A DNA stretch of 64,000 nucleotides from Rubrivivax sp. SCN 71-131 (GTDB lineage: Bacteria; Pseudomonadota; Gammaproteobacteria; Burkholderiales; Burkholderiaceae_C), in NCBI GenBank assembly GCA_001724995.1, contig MEFD01000015.1, positions 124,001 through 188,000 of the forward strand, written 5' to 3'. A program made the position numbers and the translations under genes. This document shows positions 28,001 through 34,967 of this stretch, one piece after another. Position 1 is the stretch's first letter. Each line of letters opens with the position of its first letter. Below the pieces are notes generated by a model. That model made no database searches and was not told the DNA's origin. It saw only the letters and a list, made by a program, of their open reading frames with translations.

Positions 28001-30990
28001 ACATCGCATTCGAGCCGGCCGACGGCGTCGCTGCGGCCGCTGCACAGCTCGCCCAGGTCCTGCAGCTCGGTGCGATGGTCCCAGGCGTAGAAGCCGCCGA
28101 CGAGGCGCCGCCGCGTGCTGAAGCCGTGCACGACGCGCCCGCGCACCGACAGCGCCTGCCCCTGCAGCGGCCTGCCGGCGGTATCGAGCGCGAGCGCCGT
28201 GAAGCGCACGCGCCCCTGCGGCGCGGCGTGGCCGCCGGTGCGGATCGCCGGCACCACCGCCGCCGGCCACAGCGGCACGCTCGCGGCGACGGTCTGCACC
28301 TCGCCCACCGGGTCGCGGAACTCGACCTCGGCGAGCAGCTCGCTGGCGCGCTCGATCGCCGGCAGCGCTGCCACCGTGAAGCGCGCCGCGCCCTGTGCGT
28401 CGGTCTGCAGCGCCACGCGATCGGCCACCAGGCGGCCGCCGTCGCCGCGGTCGCCTCCTTCTTCCGCGCCCTCTTGCGCACCTTCGTCCGACGGCTCCAC
28501 CGCGCCGTCGGCAGGCACGCGCCGCGGCGGCTCGAAGACAAAGCCCTCGTAGCCGGCAAAGCCGGGGCTGCGCGGGCGCAGCCACGCCTGGCCCTGCGCC
28601 GGCGCGAAGGCCAGCGCGCCGCCGTTCTGGTAGGCCAGGTGCAGGTCCAGCGGCAGCTCGCGCGGCGCCACCGCGGCCGTCGCCGCCGCCTTGCCCGGTG
28701 CCAGCCGCGCCTCCAGCAGCGGCACGCGCAGGGCCTCGACGCGGAACTCCCCGCTGATCCCCGCCGGCGCGCTCCCGTCCGCGCCCCCGTCCCCGCGCCC
28801 CGGGCGCACGAGCTCGACCTGGTAGAGTCCGAGCGCGGCCGTGGTCGGGATCGCCCACTGCGAGGTGGCGCTGCGCACGCCGCGCCAGGCCAGCGGCACG
28901 AGTTGCTCGCGCCCGCTGCCCACGTGCACCAGGCGCGCGTGCGTGGGCAGCTCCTGCGCCGCGGGCAGCGCCAGCCCCCGCGCACCCTCGCGACGCAGGA
29001 AGTGCTTCATCGACACCGTCTGCCCGGCGCGCAGCAGCGTGCGGTCGAACACCGTGTGCGCGACACGGTCGGGCGTCGGCTGCCCGCTCACCGGGACGGC
29101 AAAGCGCCAGGACTCGATGCCCTTGTCCCAGTTGTCGAAGACGAAGGCCATGTCCTGCGTGCCGTCGGCGCCCGTCTTGCGCGCGCTCACGAACAAGGCG
29201 GCGTCGTCGGCGCATTCGGAGGGCGCCTGCAGGCGCTGCGGCACGCGCGCCAGGCCTTGCGCGTCGCTGCGGCCGGACCAGAGCGCGCGGCCGCGGCAGT
29301 CGGAGATCGCCAGCTGCGCGCCGTCGACCGGGCGCGCGCGGTCCAGCGTCGTCACCCAGACGAGCGCGTCCTCGCGCCCCTGCTTGAAGTGCAGCGCCAG
29401 ATTCGTCACCAGCACGCCGGTGCGCACATACATCGGCGCGGCGTGTTCGAGCAGCGCCGCGCCGAGGCGGCGCGACTCGACCTCGACCACGTGATAGCCC
29501 GGCTGCGGCAGCGGCAGGCCGACGACTTCGAGCGCGCGCAGCGACGTGCCCGCCGGACGCGGCAGCGCCAGGCGCCGCGCATCGGGCTCGACGGCGAGCA
29601 GCGAGAGTTCGCGCGTGGCGATCACGCGCTCGACCTTGCGGCGCATGCGGCGCCCGCGCGCGTCCACCTCCTCGCGCCACTCGGTCCACTGCGACTGCGG
29701 ACGCCCGAGCTCGCGCGCGCTCAGGCTCGTCTCGTGCCAGCGCCGCAGTCGGCGGTACCAGGCGATGATCTCGGCGTCGTCGGCGACGCGCTTGACGCGC
29801 ACCATGCCCGAGGCTGCATCGGCCTGCAGTTCCGCCTGCACCTGTCGCAGCGTGATCGGCAGCGCGGCCTCGGGCCCGTGCTCGAGCACGCCGAAGGGCG
29901 CGGCGGCGAACTTGGCCAGCGGCGGCGCCTCGCCCGTGGCGACCGCGAGCGGGAAGCTGCGCGCGTTGGCCAGGCGCCGGCCGCTCACGTCCCGCAGCGC
30001 GTCGGGCAGGCCGAGCGTGAAGCGCGCGCGCTCGGCGAAGCGTCCACCCGGCCCCTTGAAGACGAGCTCGTGCACTTCGCTGTCGCGATCCGCGGCGTCG
30101 AAGAACGCAGCGATCGGCGCGCTGCCGTCCGCGGGCTGCAGGCGCGCCTGGGCCGCCAGCGCCCGCGGTACCGGCGCCGAGAAGCGCAGCACGAACGGGC
30201 GCACCGGCATGCAGGGCGCGCTGGCGCGCTCGCGCTCGCAGGCGAACTCGGCCTGGAAGGCCTCGCGCACGCGAAAGTCCAGCCGCTGCGCGCGGCGCGT
30301 GACGAGCGCCGGCGACTGCCGCGCGGCAATGCCCTGGCCCCAGACGAGCTGCACGCGCGCGCCGGCGGGCAGGGGGCGCGCGCAGCGCGCGACGAGCAGG
30401 CGGTCGGCCTGGCGCTGCAGGCCGCGCGCCTTCAGCAGCGCCTGCCGCGCGGCAGCGGCCAGTGGCTGCAGCGGCAGCCGCTCGGCCAGCGTGTCGACCT
30501 CGCAGCCGGAGCGCGCCAGCGCCTGCGCCTCGTCCACCGGGCCGCTCAGGTGCAGGATGAAGTGCTGCTCCTCCTCGATCGTCGCGCCCTCCCAGGGCTC
30601 GCTGCGCAGCACCGCCGGGCCGCCGGTGGAGAAGCTGAAGCGGCTGCGCCCCGCCATCACGCCATCCAGCGGCAACCAGCCCTTCTTCAGGGCCAGCGTG
30701 CACTGCACCCCGGGCGGCAGGGGCGCGGCGAAGTCCCAGGCCCAGCGGCGCTCGTCCAGCCAGCGCCCGCTGCCGCCGATGCCGCCGCTGCCGCCGATGC
30801 CGCGACACTCCAGCGTCGCCGGATCCGCGGCGCGCAGGTCGCCCAGCGCGACGACCGCGCGGTCGAAGCGCACGACCACCTGGCTGGCGCGGGCGACTTC
30901 GCCCTCCGGGCTGACGCCGACGATGGTGGCCGCGCCGGCACCCCCCCACGACGCGGCAAGCAGGGTCAGCGCCGCCAGGCCGCCACGCAT
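25066..30990 (-). CDS. Bacterial alpha-2-macroglobulin (YfhM-like)
   Basis: Giant periplasmic protease trap of 1974 residues, longer than the roughly 1650-residue E. coli protein. It starts with a cleavable signal peptide (MRGGLAALTLLAASWGGAGA). Macroglobulin beta-sandwich domains follow, then a bait region rich in charged and Gly/Ala residues. The reactive thioester motif CLEQ has its Cys at residue 1518 in YPYTCLEQQAARAVG, inside an alpha-alpha toroid domain. A receptor-like end domain (PRGRHVAEYTLRLNSAG) closes it. No lipobox Cys follows the signal peptide, so unlike E. coli YfhM it appears to be soluble. It lies directly upstream of pbpC (10 bp gap), and the two are surely co-transcribed. 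Confidence 0.94.
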   Translation of the reverse strand: MRGGLAALTLLAASWGGAGAATIVGVSPEGEVARASQVVVRFDRAVVALGDLRAADPATLECRGIGGSGGIGGSGRWLDERRWAWDFAAPLPPGVQCTLALKKGWLPLDGVMAGRSRFSFSTGGPAVLRSEPWEGATIEEEQHFILHLSGPVDEAQALARSGCEVDTLAERLPLQPLAAAARQALLKARGLQRQADRLLVARCARPLPAGARVQLVWGQGIAARQSPALVTRRAQRLDFRVREAFQAEFACERERASAPCMPVRPFVLRFSAPVPRALAAQARLQPADGSAPIAAFFDAADRDSEVHELVFKGPGGRFAERARFTLGLPDALRDVSGRRLANARSFPLAVATGEAPPLAKFAAAPFGVLEHGPEAALPITLRQVQAELQADAASGMVRVKRVADDAEIIAWYRRLRRWHETSLSARELGRPQSQWTEWREEVDARGRRMRRKVERVIATRELSLLAVEPDARRLALPRPAGTSLRALEVVGLPLPQPGYHVVEVESRRLGAALLEHAAPMYVRTGVLVTNLALHFKQGREDALVWVTTLDRARPVDGAQLAISDCRGRALWSGRSDAQGLARVPQRLQAPSECADDAALFVSARKTGADGTQDMAFVFDNWDKGIESWRFAVPVSGQPTPDRVAHTVFDRTLLRAGQTVSMKHFLRREGARGLALPAAQELPTHARLVHVGSGREQLVPLAWRGVRSATSQWAIPTTAALGLYQVELVRPGRGDGGADGSAPAGISGEFRVEALRVPLLEARLAPGKAAATAAVAPRELPLDLHLAYQNGGALAFAPAQGQAWLRPRSPGFAGYEGFVFEPPRRVPADGAVEPSDEGAQEGAEEGGDRGDGGRLVADRVALQTDAQGAARFTVAALPAIERASELLAEVEFRDPVGEVQTVAASVPLWPAAVVPAIRTGGHAAPQGRVRFTALALDTAGRPLQGQALSVRGRVVHGFSTRRRLVGGFYAWDHRTELQDLGELCSGRSDAVGRLECDVQLKPAGEVELIVQAQDVSGRRAEAAATVWVTREGPLWFDAEADDRMEVVPDKRRYEGGEIARLQVRMPFREATALVTVEREGVIEAQVVTLRGDDPQVRVKIAPGHAPNVYVSVLALRGRVREPAWTSFFRWGWRAPLQWARAYRDEGRDEPPPTAMVDLARPSFRLGVAALQVGLAAHELQVRVTPQQPQYGVRQTARVRVQVRQGGQPAAGAELAFAAVDEGLLALQENTSWDLLQGLMRERAWGVQTSTAQSEVIGRRHFGRKAVPAGGGGGRAPTRELFDTLLLWQPRVALDAHGEATIEVPLNDSLTRFRLVAIADDGDQRFGSGSASLVVTQDLQLLPALPLRVREGDHFDAVLTLRNTTARAMRLRATLQGQAEAAAGAAAAAAQAPDPAAVAAVAALAALAPQEFNLPAGSAREISWPIRVPMGAQAIRWEAEVQEQGGSARDRLRLVQRVDAAVPRRVLQASLRPLDGAVSLPLHQPADALPGGAIEVVLQPRLAAELPGLRRFFEHYPYTCLEQQAARAVGLGDEKAWARLVDALPGYLDDDGLAAYFPPRSGEAARGSDRLTAHLLALAHEAALPLPAALAEPMIGGLLAFVEGRIERRFWSPRADLEVRKLAALEALSRYGRASPRLLGSIGLRPATWPTSAVIDWLRILQRVPGIAERPRRLEQAQQVLRTRLAFGGSTLAFVDEAGDDWWWLMDGADANALRLILAVLDDPAWQDELPRMVRGALERQRGGAWSTTTANVWGVLALRGFSRRFEATAPGGRTTARLAGGERALDWTSSPQGGTLQLPWPAGSMSLQLEHAGVGRPWASVQALAALPLTQPLRAGFGVTRRVTAVQQRQLGQWSRGDIVRVRLDIEADADRTWVVVSDALPAGATVLGSGLARDSAFAVRGERREGSAWVAYDERATEAFRRYYEFMPRGRHVAEYTLRLNSAGSFALPPTRVQALYAPDSFGEAPNASLQVVR
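30766..30801 (-). repeat. Two 18-bp tandem copies near the macroglobulin N-terminus
   Basis: Two adjacent, nearly identical 18-bp units each encode GIGGSG, giving a flexible Gly/Ser insert about 65-75 residues into the macroglobulin precursor. Such in-frame repeats can change copy number by slippage without shifting the frame. Confidence 0.6.
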
Positions 30991-31108
30991 GCGTCGGCTC
31001 AGGCGGGCGGCCCCGGCGTGGCGCAGGTCACGGGCGCGATGCGGCGGGATTGCGCGCTGCACCGGGGCCATCGCCGTCTCCTGCGTGCGGTGCCTGCAGC
31101 CGGCCCGC

Positions 31109-32497
31109 TCAGCGCCGCACGACGTGGCGCTCGAGGTGATCGAGCAGCGTGCGCAGCGCCTGCGCCTCGCCGCCCACCGGCCGGCCCGGGCGCGCGGCGT
31201 CGTTCCAGGCGAAGAGGTCGACGTGCAGCCAGGGCTGGTCCGCGGGCACGAAGTCGGCGAGGAAGAGTGCGGCCGTCACCGCGCCGGCCATCGGCCCCTT
31301 GCCGGTGTTGACGATGTCGGCGATGTCGCTCTCGATGCGGTCGTGGTAGTCCGTCCACAAGGGCAGGTGCCACAGCGGGTCGTGCAGGGCCAGCCCGCGG
31401 TCGACGAGTTCGCGCGCCTGCGCCGTGTCGCGGCAGAACAGCGCCGGCAGATGCGGCCCCAGGGCCACCCGCGCCGCGCCGGTGAGCGTGGCGAGATCGA
31501 TCATCAGCTCGGGCTTGCCCTCGGCGGCAACGGCCAGCGCGTCGCAGAGGATGACGCGGCCCTCGGCATCGGTGTTGCCGATCTCGATGTGGATGCCCTT
31601 GCGCGTGCGCAGCACGTCGCCGGGGCGCAGCGCGTTGCCGGAGATGCTGTTCTCCACCGCGGGGATCAGCACCTGCAGCCGCAGCGGCAGGGCCAGCGCC
31701 ATGATCATGCGCGCCAGCCCGAGCACGTTGGCCGCGCCGCCCATGTCCTTCTTCATGAGGCGCATGCCGTCGGCCGACTTGAGGTCCAGGCCGCCGCTGT
31801 CGAAGCACACGCCCTTGCCCACCAGCGTCACGCGCGGATGGCGCGGCTTGCCCCAGGTGAGCTCGATGAGGCGCGGCGCGCGCGCCTTGGCGTCCGCCGC
31901 GCGGCCGACGGCGTGAATCGCCGGCAACCCCTGGGCGAGCAGCGCGTCGCCGACGACCTGCCGGAAGCGGGCGCCGAAGTCCTTGGCCAGTCCCTGCGCG
32001 GCGGCGGCAAGCTCTGCCGGCCCGAGGTCCTCGGCGGGCGTGTTGACGAGGTCGCGCACCATCGTGATCGACTCCGCGAGCACGAGGCCGCGACGCGCGG
32101 CGTCGCTGGACGCGAGCTGCAACTGCGCCGCGGCGCGCGCGCGCTTGCGATAGCGCTCGAAGGCATGGCTGCCGAGCGCCCACGACATCGCCGCGGCCTG
32201 CGCATCCAGCGCCAGGCCGTCTTCGGCGAGGCGATAGCTGCCCTCGGGCAGCGCACGCGGCAGCAGCGACAGCGCGTAGGGGTGCGCAGCTCCCTGCACC
32301 CCGGCCCAGACGGCGGCCAGCCGCCCATCCTCGGCCGGCAGCAGCGCAAAGGTATCGGCTGCGCCCTTGAAGCCCAGCGACTGCAGCCAGCGGCGCTGGG
32401 CGGGCGGCAGGGCCGCGGCCGCGGCGGCAAAGCCGGAGGTGTCGACGGCGTGGATCGGGATGGCCGCGGCGGCGGGCTTCTTCAGGCGAACGGACAT
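31109..32497 (-). CDS. M17 leucyl aminopeptidase family protein
   Basis: Cytoplasmic di-metal aminopeptidase releasing N-terminal residues from peptides, 462 residues. The C-terminal catalytic domain has GKGVCFDSGGLDLKSADGM and KKDMGGAA (metal ligands Lys and Asp). The M17 signature NTDAEGRVIL is also present. The N-terminal domain is short and divergent, typical of the PepB/LAP-like branch rather than PepA, so a DNA-binding role is less likely. The start MSVRLKK is chosen over an earlier frame-compatible Met because GAAGAG lies about 12 nt before it. Confidence 0.92.
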   Translation of the reverse strand: MSVRLKKPAAAAIPIHAVDTSGFAAAAAALPPAQRRWLQSLGFKGAADTFALLPAEDGRLAAVWAGVQGAAHPYALSLLPRALPEGSYRLAEDGLALDAQAAAMSWALGSHAFERYRKRARAAAQLQLASSDAARRGLVLAESITMVRDLVNTPAEDLGPAELAAAAQGLAKDFGARFRQVVGDALLAQGLPAIHAVGRAADAKARAPRLIELTWGKPRHPRVTLVGKGVCFDSGGLDLKSADGMRLMKKDMGGAANVLGLARMIMALALPLRLQVLIPAVENSISGNALRPGDVLRTRKGIHIEIGNTDAEGRVILCDALAVAAEGKPELMIDLATLTGAARVALGPHLPALFCRDTAQARELVDRGLALHDPLWHLPLWTDYHDRIESDIADIVNTGKGPMAGAVTAALFLADFVPADQPWLHVDLFAWNDAARPGRPVGGEAQALRTLLDHLERHVVRR

Positions 32498-32581
32498 GAG
32501 GGCAGGCTCTTCGTGGCGGGTCGGCAAGCCCGTGATGATGGCACCGGGCGGCGGTCGAGCCGCCCTGGGATGGCCCGGGGC

Positions 32582-32610
32582 TTGCTTTCACCAGGTGAAA
32601 AAAATACAAT
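32582..32610 (+). promoter_or_regulatory. Strong sigma-70-like promoter with a palindromic operator in its spacer
   Basis: TTGCTT (32582-32587) and TACAAT (32605-32610) are 17 bp apart, a near-consensus housekeeping promoter. Overlapping the -35 and spacer, TTTCACC-A-GGTGAAA (32586-32600) is a perfect 15-bp inverted repeat, suggesting a repressor site. It is the most AT-rich element in the 391-bp gap 32498-32888 between the aminopeptidase and rnk. Confidence 0.6.
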
Positions 32611-32617
32611 GCGGGGT

Positions 32618-32752
32618 ATGTTCCTCGTCAGCCCTGATCCCGCTGTGACCCCGTACCGTCCCGCTGCCCTCGTGCGCGCGGGCCGTGTGCTGGCGCGCGC
32701 GCAGCATGCAGGCCGGGCCATGAACACGCATCGCCCGGCCGCACTCCCCTGA
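32618..32752 (+). CDS. Possible leaderless 44-residue small ORF
   Basis: The ATG at 32618 lies 8 bp after the -10 box of the promoter at 32582-32610, so a transcript would begin at or next to the start codon. The product (MFLVSPDPAVTPYRPAAL...) has no known motif; it is Arg/Ala/Pro-rich with a few His. Support comes only from the promoter position and an open frame, and in DNA of this GC content short open frames are common. The transcript could equally be a small RNA or the long leader of rnk, which starts 136 bp after this ORF ends. Confidence 0.3.
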   Translation: MFLVSPDPAVTPYRPAALVRAGRVLARAQHAGRAMNTHRPAALP

Positions 32753-32888
32753 GCCCGGCGATCGCTCCCCCCTCCCCCCGTTCCTTCCGCGCACTGCCTT
32801 GATCGCCGGGCCCCGAGCCCGGGCGAAGGCGCGCCCGCTTTCAAGAGCCGGGCGTGCGCTCCATTTCAGCCCCCAAAAGGAGAATGCG

Positions 32889-33311
32889 ATGCCCGCCATC
32901 ACCACCGAGCGCACGCTCACCGAACTCGATCACGTCCGCATCACCAGCCTGCTGCGCAGCACGGGCGGTGCGCCGCGCCGCGCCAAGTCCGGCTCGCCCA
33001 TCGGCGAGTTGCTGGACAGCTCCGCCATCGTCCCTTCGCGCCAGGTCCCGACCGATGTCGTCACCATGCGTTCGCAGGTCATGATCGACGACCCGCAGAC
33101 GGGCATGGAACGCAAGATCACGCTGTGCTACCCGGCGGATTCCGTGCCCGGCACCGGCATGGTCTCGGTGCTTTCGCCCGTGGGCGCGAGCCTGCTCGGC
33201 CTGCGCGTGGGCGACGTCGCGCGCTGGCAGACGCCCGACGGTCTGGAGAAGAGCGCGACGCTGCAGGCCATCGTGTTCCAGCCCGAGGCCAGCGGCAACT
33301 ACACCCTGTGA
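32889..33311 (+). CDS. rnk: GreA/GreB-family Rnk-type nucleoside diphosphate kinase regulator
   Basis: A 140-residue protein with the GreA/GreB C-terminal FKBP-like domain and a short N-terminal helix in place of the coiled coil, the Rnk layout. Rnk proteins bind RNA polymerase and influence nucleoside diphosphate kinase and stringent responses. The C-terminal domain includes TLCYPADSVPGTGMVSVLSP, VGASLLGLRVGD and the final ATLQAIVFQPEASG. AAGGAG lies 8 nt before the ATG. It stands alone and is followed by a stem-loop. Confidence 0.85.
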   Translation: MPAITTERTLTELDHVRITSLLRSTGGAPRRAKSGSPIGELLDSSAIVPSRQVPTDVVTMRSQVMIDDPQTGMERKITLCYPADSVPGTGMVSVLSPVGASLLGLRVGDVARWQTPDGLEKSATLQAIVFQPEASGNYTL

Positions 33312-33316
33312 GGGCC

Positions 33317-33339
33317 GGCCTGCCGTACGCCGGCAGGCC
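33317..33339 (+). terminator. GC-rich stem-loop after rnk
   Basis: GGCCTGCCG (33317-33325) and CGGCAGGCC (33331-33339) form a 9-bp perfect stem with a 5-nt loop, 5 bp after the rnk stop. No U-tract follows; instead there is a run of G. Confidence 0.5.
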
Positions 33340-33341
33340 CC

Positions 33342-33352
33342 GGGGGGGGGGG
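33342..33352 (+). repeat. G11 homopolymer tract
   Basis: Eleven consecutive G residues between the rnk stem-loop and the NsrR operator (28 bp to the operator edge). It is the longest mononucleotide run that I noticed in the window and could vary in length by slippage. Confidence 0.8.
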
Positions 33353-33379
33353 AAGGGCCGGGCGCGTGCCGCGCCGGCA

Positions 33380-33402
33380 AAGACGTATACTGCATGCCTC
33401 TT
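33380..33402 (+). promoter_or_regulatory. NsrR operator overlapping the nsrR promoter
   Basis: Half-sites AAGACGTATAC (33380-33390) and GCATGCCTCTT (33392-33402) flank a central T and form an imperfect palindrome with 8 of 11 paired positions. Each half matches the known NsrR consensus (AAGATGYATTT and its complement) at 8 of 11 positions. A TATACT -10-like element (33386-33391) lies inside it, 24 bp before the nsrR start, so bound NsrR would block its own promoter. Confidence 0.7.
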
Positions 33403-33414
33403 TGCGGAAGCTGC

Positions 33415-33945
33415 ATGCGCCTTGCCGACTACACCGACTACACGATGCGCGTGCTGATGTACTGCGCGGCGCGGCCTGGACGCCTGGTGACGATCAGCGA
33501 GATTGCCGCGGAGCACGGCATCTCGCGCAACCACCTGATGAAGATCGTCACCGATCTCGGCCGCCAGGGCGTGCTGCAGACCCTGCGTGGGCGCGGCGGC
33601 GGCCTGCGGCTGCTGAAGGAGCCGCAGCAGATCCGCGTCGCCGACGTGATCCGCGCGGCGGAAACCGACTTTCGCCTCGTCGAGTGCTTCGACGCGAGCG
33701 CCAGCCGCTGCACGCTGACGCCATCCTGCGGCCTCAAGGGCCTGTTGCAGGACGCGATGCACGCCTACTTCGCGGTGCTGGAGCGCAAGACGCTGGCCGA
33801 CCTGGTCGGGCCGCCGGCGGCCGGCGCCGCCGCCTGCCTGGTGCCGATCACCCTTCATCGTCATCGTGACGACGCGGGTGCGGTGCCGGCACGCGTGCGC
33901 CGCGGCCGCGAGCGCAACCGCAACAGGGAGCGCGCCGATGCCTGA
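33415..33945 (+). CDS. nsrR: Rrf2-family nitric-oxide-sensing repressor NsrR
   Basis: Iron-sulfur repressor that releases DNA when its cluster reacts with nitric oxide, inducing NO-detoxifying genes. The 176-residue protein has the Rrf2 winged helix (MRLADYTDYTMRVLMYCA, then ISEIAAEHGISRNHLMKIV and GRGGGLRL). Three cluster cysteines Cys91, Cys99 and Cys105 are present (ECFDASASRCTLTPSCG), and Asp8, a possible fourth ligand, is there too. The C-terminal 40 residues are Arg-rich and longer than in E. coli NsrR. It overlaps the hemerythrin gene by 8 bp, and its own promoter carries an NsrR-like palindrome. IscR is excluded by the cysteine spacing and context. Confidence 0.9.
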   Translation: MRLADYTDYTMRVLMYCAARPGRLVTISEIAAEHGISRNHLMKIVTDLGRQGVLQTLRGRGGGLRLLKEPQQIRVADVIRAAETDFRLVECFDASASRCTLTPSCGLKGLLQDAMHAYFAVLERKTLADLVGPPAAGAAACLVPITLHRHRDDAGAVPARVRRGRERNRNRERADA

Positions 33946-34543
33946 TGCGCCTGTCACCCCGGCTGCCGCCGTCGGCCTGCCCGGCGTCGCGGCCTCTTCG
34001 GCCAGCTTCGAGGTGCCGCTCGAGATGCTCTCGGCCTGCCACGGCCGCGTGCACGCGCAGTGCGACACCCTGCTGCGCCTGCTGCCGCACCTGGCCGCGC
34101 ATGGCGCCGACCGTGCCGCGCAGCAGGCGGCGAGCGCCGTCATGCGCTACTTCGATACCGCGGCCGTGCATCATCACGCCGACGAGGAGGTCGATCTCTT
34201 CCCGGCGCTGATCGAATCGATGGCCGGCTCCGATGCCGTCTGCCTGCGCGACATCACGCGGGCCCTCGCCGCCGATCACCGCGAGCTCGAGCGCCGCTGG
34301 CACCAGATGCGCGCCGGCCTGCAGGCGGTCACGGCCGGCGACGCCTGCGGCCTCGCCGCGGCCGACGTCCAGGGCTTCATCGACCACTACGCGCAGCACA
34401 TCGCGCGCGAGGAGGCCGAGCTGCTGCCGATGGCCCAGCGCCTGCTCGGCGACGCCGAGCTCGACCGCATCGGCCGCGCCATGCGGGCACGCCGCGGGCT
34501 GGTCGAGCCTGCACGCGGCACCGCCGCGCCCCCGGCCCCTTGA
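33938..34543 (+). CDS. Hemerythrin-like (HHE) di-iron protein
   Basis: A 201-residue cytoplasmic four-helix protein with HHE ligands: His35 in ACHGRVH, His79/His80 and Glu84 in HHHADEEVDLFP, His114 in ADHRELERRW, and His150, His154 and Glu158 in HYAQHIAREEAELLP. These are spaced as in hemerythrin/HHE cation-binding proteins related to YtfE. Such proteins bind a di-iron centre and are linked to NO or oxygen chemistry and repair of damaged iron-sulfur clusters. It is co-transcribed with nsrR (8-bp overlap, AGGGAG before the ATG), strongly suggesting a nitrosative-stress role. The N-terminal Cys found in YtfE is absent. Confidence 0.88.
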   Translation: MPDAPVTPAAAVGLPGVAASSASFEVPLEMLSACHGRVHAQCDTLLRLLPHLAAHGADRAAQQAASAVMRYFDTAAVHHHADEEVDLFPALIESMAGSDAVCLRDITRALAADHRELERRWHQMRAGLQAVTAGDACGLAAADVQGFIDHYAQHIAREEAELLPMAQRLLGDAELDRIGRAMRARRGLVEPARGTAAPPAP

Positions 34544-34618
34544 GGCGCCGCGCGCTGCGCGCCGCCGCCGCCACACGTCCCGTTCCCGTTCAACCCCACC
34601 CGACCGCAGGAGCACTTC

Positions 34619-34876
34619 ATGTCGCAACCCCACCAGCACCTTTCGCCCGACGCCATCTACCCCTTCGATGCGCGCGGCGTCGCCAAGCGCTTTCGCCACG
34701 CGGCGATCTTCGGCGCGCTGGACACGCTGATGTCCGGCGAGACGATGCGATTCGCCAACGACCACGACCCGCTGCCGCTGCTGGCGCAGATCGCGCAGCG
34801 CTACGGCGAACGCGTCAGCATCGAGTACCGCCAGCGCGAGCCCGGCGCGATCGTCATCGACTTCCGCGTCGACTGA
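34619..34876 (+). CDS. DUF2249 domain protein
   Basis: An 85-residue protein consisting of one DUF2249-type domain (YPFDARGVAKRFRHAAIFGA, ending RQREPGAIVIDFRVD), a TusA-like small alpha/beta fold of unknown activity. It lies 75 bp after the hemerythrin gene on the same strand with GGAG before the start, and DUF2249 genes commonly accompany hemerythrin and denitrification genes. A role in handling nitric oxide stress is inferred only from context. Confidence 0.8.
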   Translation: MSQPHQHLSPDAIYPFDARGVAKRFRHAAIFGALDTLMSGETMRFANDHDPLPLLAQIAQRYGERVSIEYRQREPGAIVIDFRVD

Positions 34877-34967
34877 TCCGGCCGGCGGCAAGGCCGGCCC
34901 TTACCGCGGCGGGTCTTGCGCCGCCGTCGTTGCGAGCGTCGGCGCGACGCTGCATCATGCACCTGCG

